A DNA stretch of 64,000 nt. Origin: Argopecten irradians (taxonomy: Eukaryota; Mollusca; Bivalvia; Pectinida; Pectinidae). The number at the start of each line of letters is the position of its first letter. Positions within the stretch are counted from its first letter, which is position 1. The stretch spans positions 15,847,318 to 15,911,317 of the forward strand of contig NC_091147.1 in NCBI RefSeq assembly GCF_041381155.1, in the 5' to 3' direction. Under the pieces are notes generated by a model. That model saw only the letters and a program-made list of their open reading frames with translations. It was not told the DNA's origin and ran no database searches. Positions 54,290 through 64,000 of the stretch are shown here, one piece after another. The translations under genes and the position numbers were made by a program.

Positions 54290-55297
54290 ATGGTATACGA
54301 AACACCCCGATCGTCCCGTTCGGAATCCCCCGTGGCGCCATATCCTGGGTTCGACTTTGACGGGACGCGTATCTTCCCGTCCCCAATACCAAGAGTAACA
54401 TGGCAGGGAGAAGCGAACGCCATTAGAAATCGTGGAACTGTTGGAAAGTGGGTTTTTGATTACTATGCTGGAAAATATGACTCGCCGCGTCCAGTACCAA
54501 GGTGTCCAACTCCGGCAGCTAAAGATAACCATGAACATGGCCGAAACGGGACGGTCGGTCGGCTGCTGAGGGATTCAGTCACCCCTCGACCATCCACTGC
54601 CCCTCCTCGTATTAAATCCGAGGCTGAGCCTATAGCAAGTCTTAGTAGGGGTAAACGTATGAAAGTGATTGTGCAAAAATATGCTCAGTCGGCACCAAGT
54701 CCCAGAGTTCCAAGAATTAAACCGGAAGCGGAAGGACATTCGCAGGTTCATAAAGGAGGACGAATGGACAAACTTGTTCACAGTTATGGATGTGTGACTC
54801 CGTCCCCTCGTCCTGTCCCGAGAGTGAAATCGGAGGCCGAGGGCATAGCTGACCTCAGCAAGGGGAAACGAATGAAAAAGATCGTTCACGCAGATGGGCG
54901 ACTTCCGGTTACGGCTCGTGATAAAGCAGTTCCTCGTGTGAAACCGGAAGGGGAAGATAATGCCGATTTGGATCGAGGAAAACGAATGAATAGGATTGTT
55001 CATAGTTATGGAAGTGATCCTCCCGATCGTGCTATACCACGGGTAAAGCAAGAGGGTGATCCCAACTATAAACTAGATTTGGGTAAACGCATGTGCACTT
55101 TATTACATGACGTCAAGAAATACCCTACGTCACCTTGTCACGTGCCACGTGTTCGGCATGCCGAGGCGTCAACCATCTTACGTAAAAGTCGCGGTCAAAT
55201 GGGACATGTTTTACGTCAGTCAGGTCAACGCACGTGCATTTACAAACCTGGCGTTCAAAAACAGTTGTACGACAGACCAAATTCAAATCTTATGTGA
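54290..55297 (+). CDS. Uncharacterised protein with eight 36-residue repeats
   Basis: I do not recognise this 335-residue protein. From residue 34 on it is built of eight repeats starting at Pro34, 70, 106, 141, 177, 215, 250 and 286 (spacing 35-38). The consensus reads P-R-hydrophobic-K, then EAE or EGE, an acidic/polar stretch, RGKRM, two residues, then IVHSYG and a Pro-rich linker. The core K/RGKRMxxIVH would suit a short basic amphipathic helix. There is no signal peptide, membrane segment or Cys pattern, so it is probably intracellular, possibly binding a repetitive partner such as a filament; that is inference. The ATG at 54290 has a good context (ACG before, G after) and lies 19 bp after a pyrimidine-rich acceptor (TTTTTTACAG, ending 54270), so at least one noncoding exon is expected upstream. 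The coding part is one exon. The 158-residue frame on the opposite strand is its shadow. Confidence 0.85.
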   Translation: MVYETPRSSRSESPVAPYPGFDFDGTRIFPSPIPRVTWQGEANAIRNRGTVGKWVFDYYAGKYDSPRPVPRCPTPAAKDNHEHGRNGTVGRLLRDSVTPRPSTAPPRIKSEAEPIASLSRGKRMKVIVQKYAQSAPSPRVPRIKPEAEGHSQVHKGGRMDKLVHSYGCVTPSPRPVPRVKSEAEGIADLSKGKRMKKIVHADGRLPVTARDKAVPRVKPEGEDNADLDRGKRMNRIVHSYGSDPPDRAIPRVKQEGDPNYKLDLGKRMCTLLHDVKKYPTSPCHVPRVRHAEASTILRKSRGQMGHVLRQSGQRTCIYKPGVQKQLYDRPNSNLM

Positions 55298-56910
55298 TGA
55301 TCAGAAGAGTGAAAGTTGAAACTTTTTATATTGTAAAACATCGCTTATTTATATAAGATATATATATCAATATCGTTAAAGGAATGCATTTGTATGTGAT
55401 GGAACGGTTACACAAAATGTGCTCACGTATAAAGGACTAGCTATTAGTGTTCGTATATTCGTTCGTAATGCTAGCCTACAATGTTGTAAACTATCGAAAT
55501 CAAAATCATAACCTTTAATGGAATTATATTTCTAGTTGGGCCTAAAGATGTGATACCAGCGATCGGATTTACCTTGACCGGCTCAACCAAATTGCCATAG
55601 GATTTCGATCAATGTGCATATATATACTGTAGTTGCTCCTTTGAAGTACATAAAGACTAACTTTATTATTGAAATATTAGTGCTTATGAATACGTTAGTG
55701 CATTTTATACTAAAAACGTACAATTGGTGTTATGTGGCTGTTGGGCACCACAATAAGATGTGGATATTGTCTGAACTATAATATCATATGTTTAACACTC
55801 TAAACTGAATTTAAAACTGATTGGAAGTTGATTTAACTGTGATATTATCAGCCACAACAGTCACCAACGTCACTGATTACTCACGACAGGCGTGGGAAGT
55901 CATCTGGATGTTAATTTTGTACATCGAGATGAGGGGGTATATACGACATTACAAACTCGAATCTTTTACCACGCTGTTCCATATAGACACTACAAACCAC
56001 TCTAGTGTATTCAACACGACATTGTAGTAAACAAATATTGCTAATGCTATTATCTCTTATACTTATCTCATCATATGAGCTGTGATACACATATATAGAA
56101 AAGTCTATGGTTCAAGTTAAGTCATTATAAAACATATGACTTTTTATTAATTTATTTGTTAGTTATCAGATTTTAGGGTATTTTGACACGTTATCACGGG
56201 CGAGGCTTTTTTTTTATTATTGAAAGGGACCTGTTCCAGAGGAATATCTGTTTCAGGGGTATTTTAGCATTTGTTTTATCCATATGATTTAGTTGTGATG
56301 GGACAAAGTCCTTTGTGGAGGAATGTATATTACACTATTGCTATTGCTATTTCAAATCATTAAAAATCGTTTTTAGTAGATTTTATAAAAATTGTTATGC
56401 ACATTTTAAGCACGCTTATGTCCTCAACGAGTTCGTGTTCTTGGGTCATAAAAACAAACTTGGTAGGCTTTATTTCTAATAATTACATGCTATTTGTGAA
56501 ATCGGGTTATCTGCTATAACAATGAAAAATTGTGAACTTCATATTTTGTATGGAAATCAAAATTAAAGTTATGAAATTGTGAGTGAAGTATAGTAAGTCG
56601 AGCCATAATATATGGCAGGATAATATTCTATACATTTTAGGTGCTGTGGTTTGTGTATGTAATACACATGATTGTAATTAATTTTTGTCGTCAGTCTGGT
56701 CCATATAAGACACAGGGGCTTGGCACATCCTCAAACCCATTTATTAATTTATTTTTATATATGTGTATACATGCATTGATAAGGGCAGATAAGGCACAGT
56801 TTGTGGTTTCTAATTCAGGTCCCTGTGACTACAAATTTACAAGAAAATGTATAAACGACGCTAGAAAGTAATATGCATATGTCAATGTGGAACCTTTAGC
56901 GCTTTGCATA

Positions 56911-57230
56911 TTTTCTCGTTTCCGGAAAGTGCCGAAGGTTAACGATTGGCACAGATCTGTCAGCATTTTTATAGTATTATGTGATTATTCCAGTCAGTAT
57001 TCAAATATCAAACATACCCTTCTTTGTGCATTTGAAATGTAAGAAAATGTAAGTACATAATGTAGTTCTAATGTGATTTATCAAGTTAAAAATCAAGAAA
57101 ATTTTACAATGAAATTTTGTACGTTCCTGAAATGCATAATCTAAAACCTGTGGCAATTTCCGTGTATAACAACATACCAAAGGAAAAAGACTTCAAAATA
57201 TTTTCACGTTTACGGAAAGTAACGAAGGTT
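56911..57230 (+). repeat. Two copies of a 30-bp block 290 bp apart, heat-shock-element-like
   Basis: The first copy (56911-56940) reads TTTTCTCGTTTCCGGAAAGT then GCCGAAGGTT. The second (57201-57230) reads TTTTCACGTTTACGGAAAGT then AACGAAGGTT. The second continues as GAAGGTTCCCGAC (57224-57236), close to the heat-shock element pattern GAAnnTTCnnGAA with one change. Confidence 0.4.
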
Positions 57231-57984
57231 CCCGACTGAACGCTCGAGAATAGTCGAGAGCTCCCGGCCCAACTCGTATCAACACTCTTAGCTGTATTGT
57301 GATGGTGATATGTGATAGTTGTTTAGTGCTTTACATTGTTATTAAAACATTTTTTTTTAAATCCATTACTTCTTTTGGTTATTGTGTTTATAGACGTGAT
57401 GATAGTGGGATTGACACTAAAATACGTTTCAAGACCACAGGGACATAGAAATATCAGAATTCCGTTGAATATGTTCAGTGTTTTTTTGTGTGTGTTTTTT
57501 TAAATATGGGTTTAAAAGTTACGTAAAAACATACAACTGCCTGTTTTAATTAGGCATACGCGTGAATGTACACTGCAACCGAGAGGTGTACGGCACATAG
57601 TTACATTATAAAAAGGGAGTTGTACGGCCTATAGAGTATAGTTACTATTATACATCTTTTCAGTGATGGGATGGTGAAAACTTAAAGGATAACTATTTAA
57701 GACTTAAGATAATGCATCTTATGTATCATTATTACATAATTAGTGTTACTAACAGTTTACAATTATGCATAAAATTGTGGTTTGTTTGTTTCTCAAAATC
57801 AGTGAATTGCAACATAAAGACACGTATAAAATGCACTAAATGCGTTCCCACTCAATAATTAGGTTATCGTTTGTAGATCCATTTATATTCAATATCCACG
57901 AAATTGTCGAGATGATAATGCGTTTGACTACTAAGATATATTTATTTTTTGATATCTGATCCATTGTCAATTTTAGAAATAAAG

Positions 57985-58065
57985 GTGATGATGATGATAT
58001 GATGATGATGATTAAAATCATAGAATGATGATGATATAGATGATAGTTGTTATGATGATGAAGTG
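57985..58065 (+). repeat. GAT microsatellite
   Basis: Interrupted run of GAT/ATG triplets. Confidence 0.9.
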
Positions 58066-58239
58066 ATAGCGATACTGAAAGTGAATAAGAATGAATGTAT
58101 TTAGCTATTTGTAGTAAATTGCACATGAAAAAGAAAATAAAAAGAAAGAAGTTTAAAAATAGCTAAACGTGAAGCCGGAAGAATTATTACTGGTTTACGT
58201 TCATATGTAACTGTTTCAGCTTTATATTCGGAAACGTTT

Positions 58240-58460
58240 GGTTTTGGTTTAATTAGTTTAGCGTCCTATTAACAGCCAGGATAATTTAAGGACGTGTCAG
58301 GTTTGTTGGTGAAGGAAAGTCGGAGTACCAGGAGAAAAACGACCGACCAACCGTCAGTGTACCTAGCAATTGCCACACATGGGATTCGAAGCCGCATCCC
58401 AGAGGTGGAGGGCTTGTGGTAATATGTCGGGACATCATAACCTCTTGGCCACCCGAAACG
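58240..58460 (-). mobile_element. tRNA-derived SINE, second copy
   Basis: Minus-strand order: A-box-like GGTGGCCAAGAGGTTATGAT, B-box-like GGCTTCGAATCCCATGTGTG, body, then GGCTGTTAATAGGACGCTAA and a tail AACTAATTAAACCAAAACC. It shares the full body with 2802-3019. The B box has one change from the first copy (GCTTCGAATCC for AGTTCGAATCC). Confidence 0.8.
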
Positions 58461-58998
58461 GGCCTTGAGACACTTTCTTAGAGACGCAAATGTAGAAAAC
58501 TTACAGTGCAGTCAACAAAATCGAGAATAATTTAGCACCAAATTTTCTCCATTCAGTTCTTCCTCCAAAAGTCGCTGATACTAATAACTATGCTTTAAAG
58601 GCCCACTACGTATACATTTCCTAAGCAAAATTTAGTGGTTTCTTAAAAAAAACCCATTAATAACATAAGAAAAAACATATCAAATGCCTAAGATGAGGTA
58701 ACAACACCAAATATATGCAAGATTCCCTGCGTAATATATAGGATAACCGTGGAGATTCATTTCGATGTTTTGCAATCTGGCGCAATAATATTCAACTGCC
58801 GCGCGGTATTTAGGACAACGGCGGGAAACATAAGACGACCCGCGTTATGAAAATTATCATTTTATCATTTTGTTTATTTCAAATAAATTTATTATTTATT
58901 ATTTTTTATTTTGGTTACCTGAGCTCATAGACAAAGGCAAAAAACTGGCTTATATCATAAATAAAAGCGTACTTTATTAACACAAAGACTTGCTATGT

Positions 58999-59125
58999 TT
59001 TAAGTTAGAGATAAGCCTCAAACTGTACAATATGTTGGAGAGAGAACAGATCTCGGCTGACGGGCCTCGATACAGTTCTCTCTCAAACATATTTTACAGG
59101 TTTCGGCTTATCTCCATAACATATT
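58999..59125. repeat. Long hairpin (about 55-bp arms)
   Basis: TTAGAGATAAGCCTCAAACT, GTACAATATGTTGGAGAGAG, AAC pairs with GTTCTCTCTCAAACATATTT, TACAGGTTTCGGCTTATCTC. Probably a foldback MITE. Confidence 0.7.
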
Positions 59126-60926
59126 GTCGGGAAATTTGTTCTAAATTCGCTGACGTTATATGTCATCTGACTGAAAAATATATGTATAATCATCAAACAA
59201 ACATTATCTATACAACTTAACACCTCAGTTTTATCTTTATGATAATTACCTATATCGAAGTCACTACAAGCCGTACACCTCATTTGCTATGAGCGGTACA
59301 CCCGCTAATCAAAATATCAGCTATAAGCCGTACACCACCGAGATTTTACATTTCTCCCATATGGCATAAATAGATTGGTCTGAGAAGTATTTTTCTTGTG
59401 AAGCTATCCTTATATATCATATTAGAGTAATGTAGTTCTAAATTACATGTTTATGGAAGATGGAAAGTTCTTTTCCAGCATCTGTTCTAACGACAGGCGA
59501 TTTAAGTCGGTACCTCCGTTAGTGTGTTTGCATGTTTACATCTGTCAAGTTTTTTTGGAACACTTCTCGAAAACCGTTTATATATCATTGTGTTACTGAT
59601 ATATTCGGAAACACGTGTACCAAAAGTCAGCATCCAAAAACATCTCAAAATGCAGATAAAAGCGACAATCTTAGCTCTGTTCAAATCCTGATTTTCTCAC
59701 TCTCGCTTCAGGGGGTACCTAGTTCCGGGGTCATTACCACACTGTACCACACGGTGCTACAGGAACAAAGATAAATTTTGGAACTCAAATAAATACTGGA
59801 ACACACATGTATATATAGAGATACTGAAACAAGAACAATTCTAGATGAGTTCCGAATACTTCTTCTCATGACCTTGACCTTTAGAACATCGATTACAAGA
59901 ATCCTGCATGGAGCTACCTAACATATACAAATTTGCCATTTGATAAATATTATTCAATCATCGGAAACCTTTACAAGTCAACCCCATATAACGTAATACC
60001 ACGGCTTAGACATTCGTACCAGACCCCTGTGACCAGACCTATCATGCATAAACACTAGATTATTTTTCATTCTCTGTGTACTTGCTATTACATCTTATTC
60101 AGTGTATAACTCTTATGACTTATTCATGCAAATCGGTGAATGTTGAGCCAGAAGAAATAATACGCTTTCTCTGCAGAAAAAAGAATCCAATTATTGTTGC
60201 CATGGAAACCGATTTGTAAATGACAAAAGGCTAGTTACAGAGAGAGGTTTGTTGTGTACTAAGTGACCCGGTCGTGAATAGACTTATTGATCTGCTTCAC
60301 TATTTACTTATTCTATTGCTTATAAGATGCGGTAGGTTTTAAAGTTTAAAATTCTGTTAAAAAAAATAAATAAGAAAAAGGACACATTGTGTTACAGTCA
60401 TTTGTATAAAACATAGTCACCAAATGTAGGGGAGGTAATTCTTGTTTAAACATATCGCTTTTTATTATTTAACTTTATATGTATTTATCACAATTTGTAA
60501 TTAATTATTAATACTATTAATATGATATTTTTGTTGGGAAATGGTTTTTATAAGTTGCAATAACCTGTGCTCACTCCTGTTGTAAAAATGTTTTTGCAAT
60601 GAAATACGTTTAAACTCAATTCGTTAGGTCATGTTTATCGGAATAATGCTAGCATTAATATAAATATGATGATGAAATAATATCGCTGATAGGTGAAATA
60701 TTATCGGTGATAGGTCTAATGACAACTCAAATATTAAAAAATAAAACTATAAAACAGAGATCTGTATAAATAATATTTAACTAACTAAAATCAATATACA
60801 TGATATCACAATAGTTGTCATTTTATTTTTACAGATTGATATAGCCGAATTCATTACTCTAATTAGTTTAGCCAATGTATTTTTGCAATATTTACTATAT
60901 CGGAAAAAAAAAAGATAAAAAAAATA

Positions 60927-60935
60927 AAAAAAATT
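60927..60935 (-). terminator. RNA polymerase III terminator of tRNA-Ala
   Basis: On the minus strand a run of eight T follows the tRNA 3' end by a few bases, with further T runs behind it. Confidence 0.75.
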
Positions 60936-60938
60936 ATG

Positions 60939-61010
60939 TGGAGATGCGGGGGATCGAACCCCGGGCCTTTCACATGCAAAGCGAACGCTCTACCACTGAG
61001 CTACATCCCC
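60939..61010 (-). tRNA. tRNA-Ala (anticodon UGC)
   Basis: Read on the minus strand, the 72 nt fold into a full cloverleaf. The acceptor stem is GGGGATG with CATCTCC (one G-U pair) and the discriminator is A. The D arm is GCTC-AGTGGTA-GAGC, and the anticodon stem is TTCGC with GTGAA around the loop TTTGCAT (anticodon TGC). The T arm is CGGGG-TTCGATC-CCCCG. The A box (TAGCTCAGTGG) and B box (GGTTCGATCCC) are intact and there is no intron. It decodes GCA and, by wobble, other Ala codons. A T-rich stretch that can end RNA polymerase III transcription begins a few bases downstream. Confidence 0.97.
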
Positions 61011-63070
61011 TCCTTGTTGACAAGGCATTTTAAATAATATTTGTAGCTATTTTAATTCCGGTAAGTGATTATCAGACTCATTTAATGCAGGCTGTAGTTC
61101 CATTTTATAATACGAATTCACATTTGATTGTAGAATTGATGCAAGGTAGATATGAAAATGTAAGAAGCTTTCATTAATAGAGAAACCCGTGATAAAGAAG
61201 TCAGGTTTGGTTACTAAATATAGCTTATTCATAAGGAGGTAAAAGTGTAGATCTAGCCCAAGCACGACTTACCTTCCACTATTTACTCGTTGATTTCCGG
61301 TGATAAATCATTCACGCTGTTCCAACTCAAGGACGTATATCTCACTTATAAATCCTTGTTCCAACTATATCGCCGCATGTTGATAACCAAGGATCTACTG
61401 ATTTTTTATTGGAAGACAGTCGAGTTTGAGAAATAAGATAATTTGATTCCAACATACAATGACAATTTTAATGCATGTGTCTCTTCGTTTGTTACTACAG
61501 CATTTCAAGGATTTTATAAGTATTTATTTGCTTCTTTCTTTCTTTTTTATTGTTTCTAATACAAAGTGAACAGTAATGTACACGAATGTACACGTATTCA
61601 GTTTTATTTGTTACCGTACACTGTATACAACATTATTTTCTCTTTCTTTTATTTCATCAAGATGACCAAATTACTCGTTTATAACTGACGAAATTGATTT
61701 GAAGATTATTTGAAAAGTGAAGACTTCATTTATCGTCGGTTTACCGTGGTCTTATACAACCGAGTTACTTGTAATTTAATGTAGTCCGCTAAATTTTCTA
61801 TATTATTAAGCTTTTTTGCCAAATATCAATTAAGCAAAAAAAAAGTCTGTTTAGGGTTTCATTAAAATATATATATATAGGGTCGGTAGGTCGGGATTTT
61901 TTAAGTGTCGTTAAGTAATGGCCGGAACCGGAGTCTGAGATCGAAATCCTAACTTTTATTTTTATTTTTCGTAGAAAAGTGGGGGGTTATAGGGTCGGGA
62001 CTAAAAATTAGGGTCGGTCGGGTAACCCTAAACAGACATATACTTTTTGCCTAAGGCATAAAAAAGGCATATTAGCGGAAAGATTGTTATAAAGTTTTAT
62101 AAGATTGTCTCTGCAGACCCATGAGGAGGTGAATGACTCGTAGGTTTCTAGTTATCTCTCCATTTGTTACAGAGACTAAATCATAGCGATGCTTCAATAT
62201 TCTAGAGACTGGTGGGCAGTCTAGACAATACAAAATATGTGTAATAAACATTTAATTTTGTAATTATGATATACAATAAATTGCCTGAAAAATTATATGT
62301 TCAAAATAGTGTTTGCGATACGACAGAGTTAAAGTATATAATCACACATATAGCTTCTAAGCCTACCGTTCACCATATGTTACTTCAAATACTTGTATTA
62401 AATACTAACAGTTAGATTAAACGACGTCGCATGTATCTATTCCATTCCTCGACTGACGAGAAAACGTTGAAGCAGAGACATTGATAATTTACTATCTAAA
62501 TCTCTGGTTGAAGACAATACTGAATTTCAATCGGCGGCCATACCAATTTCCGTTCGAAGCCGTGAGGTCTTTGTAAACTTCCATATTTGTTTTTTTTTTC
62601 AATTTTGTGTGATTAATGATGTGATGTCAATGTCAACGACTAAAACAACTTTCTGATATTTTTTTTCTGTTAACTCCACTGCCTGTCATGACATCAAGTT
62701 TTAATTCGGTACATAAAATGTACATGTACTCCTTCATTGTCTTTGCTGATGGTCCTTCACTTTATAAATAGACATATTTCCTTGTTAAATACTTTTAAGT
62801 ACATTTTACATGTTTATAAAGAGACAGAATGAGATAACTTAATTCTCTTATTAGTGTTATTTTTTTTTAATTTTCTGTGACAATATACATTTGTATTTCT
62901 CTGACATATTATCACTTGTTGATCATCTTCTCTGGGTATCCTACACAATCTTGATAAGAAATAGTGAAACAAATCTAAAACTCATCTGACAATTACCACA
63001 CCTATTTATAAAATGGGGATTCCCCATCTGTGCCTCCTCCGATTCCACATTCCTCAAATGTTACCTTATA
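61011..63070. other. Intergenic region, one MITE, no gene recognised
   Basis: AT-rich unique sequence with only short chance frames (for example 61047-61265 minus, 72 residues). The MITE at 61834-62050 is the only clear structure. Confidence 0.5.
61834..62050. mobile_element. MITE with GTCTGTTTAGGGTT termini
   Basis: AAAAAAGTCTGTTTAGGGTT at the left pairs with AACCCTAAACAGACATAT-ACTTTTT at the right. The interior has several GGGTCGG blocks. A further pair, TTTTTTGCC / GGCATAAAAAA, lies outside it. Confidence 0.65.
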
Positions 63071-63076
63071 AGTCCC

Positions 63077-63099
63077 CCGGAAGTGACGTCATGCTTCCG
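63077..63099 (+). promoter_or_regulatory. ETS-CRE-ETS promoter cluster
   Basis: CCGGAAGT (ETS, 63077-63084) overlaps TGACGTCA (a perfect CREB/ATF site, 63084-63091), followed by CTTCCG (reversed ETS, 63094-63099). This composite is a known signature of housekeeping promoters and marks a transcription start within roughly 100 bp. It stands alone in otherwise AT-rich sequence. Confidence 0.55.
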
Positions 63100-63109
63100 C
63101 CAAGTTGGA

Positions 63110-63209
63110 GGGTGAACGAAAACATTTGATGGTCCTGTACCCAAATTTTCTGTAAAGTTTTGACAAGCCTAGGGAACCTCTGAGTTTAAACAGCATATAT
63201 GACAGGCAG
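63110..63209 (+). other. Possible first noncoding exon of a gene leaving the window
   Basis: Following the ETS-CRE cluster, the sequence runs to a consensus donor, CAG then GTAGGT (GT at 63210-63211). No long frame is present before it, so it would be a 5' UTR exon. The rest of the gene would lie beyond 64000. The start position is approximate. Confidence 0.35.
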
Positions 63210-63768
63210 GTAGGTACACCATATATCCTATGTATTTACACTAGTGACCTAGTTCTATGGTTGGGACTACAGCGGCGAAGTGATGTCTGATGAAGGGCTT
63301 GGTTCACTAATTAGTTTCGGACAGGTGCCCGATGTTTGGGACGGGGATGTTTGGATGATGGGTGTTTCCTCTGTTCGTTGAAGATTTAGTCACTTCAGAT
63401 GTACGCTGAACTCTGATGCGAAATACTTTACGTCAATATATAGCCTACCGATACCTACATATGCACATTGTTTATTTGTTTACACTGACGGACTTAGATA
63501 TGTTTATACTCCTGCTTATCCATATCATCTAAAAATGTGTATGTTTAATGTCGGAGGGTGTAAGACACAATGAACACTAATAAGAGAGTATGCCAAATAT
63601 AATATCCCTGTAGGAGTCCTTTATAAAGTCTCTTAAAATTTTCAGTTTGGCATTTTCAGAGACGTCTAACGAAAGGTCTGTACTCTGAAGAGAAAAGAGT
63701 TATAAGGAAGGAATTGCAAGAAGGATAAATGTCATATTTGTTATAACTGAAACAGGAGAAGAGAAAAT

Positions 63769-63843
63769 TTATAGCGGCCAGACCAGGATTCGAACCCGAG
63801 ACCCCTAATTACTAGCCGAATGCTCAATCTCCGATCAGCTACC
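63769..63843 (-). mobile_element. Decayed tRNA-like sequence, probably a SINE head
   Basis: On the minus strand: GGTAGCTGATCGGAGATTGA, then GGGTTCGAATCCTGGTCTGG (intact B box). The arms do not form a full cloverleaf and the A box has extra bases, so it is not a working tRNA. It differs from the SINE family at 2802 and 58240. Confidence 0.55.
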
Positions 63844-64000
63844 TGCAGATTACAGACAATTGACCCAGTCTAATCCCACTACACTGTCACTACCCTGTCC
63901 TTTTTCAAAGTCTTCACCCTTGAAGACATACAAGACCCTTATATACCACCTCTGTGGGTATTTTCATTGCATTTGGGCACTAAGTTTGTAACATAGATGA

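Larger units (their letters stand above)
55298..60938. other. 3' flank and intergenic region, no further gene recognised
   Basis: AT-rich sequence. No AATAAA is close to the 55297 stop; ATTAAA hexamers occur near 56361 and 56562. It holds a repeated TTTCCGGAAAGT block (56911 and 57201), a GAT microsatellite, a SINE, an AAAGGCCCACTACG-headed repeat edge near 58597 and a long hairpin at 58999, listed where clear. Frames such as 59532-59774 have no recognisable motif. Confidence 0.5.

Noticed and set aside
54575-55051. 158-residue minus-strand frame
   Set aside because: Shadow of the repeat protein on the + strand; it is repetitive for that reason only.
63769-63843. Second tRNA gene
   Set aside because: Only the B box is intact; the stems do not pair and the spacing is wrong, so it is a decayed SINE head.
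1-64000. Retrovirus-like, Polinton-like or toxin remnants
   Set aside because: I looked for polymerase, integrase, capsid or protease-like stretches and long terminal repeats and saw none that I could support.

Overview
The window looks like nuclear DNA from a bivalve mollusc, possibly a scallop. It is AT-rich, has short exons split by GT-AG introns, and is crowded with small palindromic DNA elements and a tRNA-derived SINE type familiar from bivalves. The species call is inference; no database search was possible.

Positions 1084-38261 hold one complete protein gene on the + strand, MED12, a subunit of the Mediator kinase module. I could place 41 coding exons whose phases all agree. They sum to 6,327 nt, i.e. 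2,108 residues plus a stop, close to human MED12 (2,177). An ETS site and a ZNF143-like site lie about 100 bp before the start codon, and polyadenylation signals lie about 430 bp after the stop. The introns carry SINE and MITE copies and two large satellite-bearing elements (22476-25133 with 155-bp units; 33496-35665 with 146-bp units) that share one architecture. A striking feature is local tandem duplication across exon ends. Exons 7, 20, 21 and 26 and the stop codon region have been copied with their splice sites or stop codon, in one case giving 12 copies of a 5' splice-site segment.

Positions 38262-54270 hold no gene I can recognise. They are rich in foldback MITEs, including one inserted into another of its own family. 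Positions 54290-55297 hold a 335-residue uninterrupted reading frame made of eight repeats of about 36 residues, which I do not recognise, with a likely 3' splice site just upstream. Positions 55298-60938 again hold MITEs, a SINE and microsatellites. A tRNA-Ala(UGC) gene lies on the minus strand at 60939-61010. Near the right edge (63077-63209) an ETS-CRE-ETS promoter cluster followed by a consensus splice donor suggests the first, noncoding exon of another + strand gene that runs out of the window. I saw no retrovirus-like or Polinton-like element and no toxin gene.
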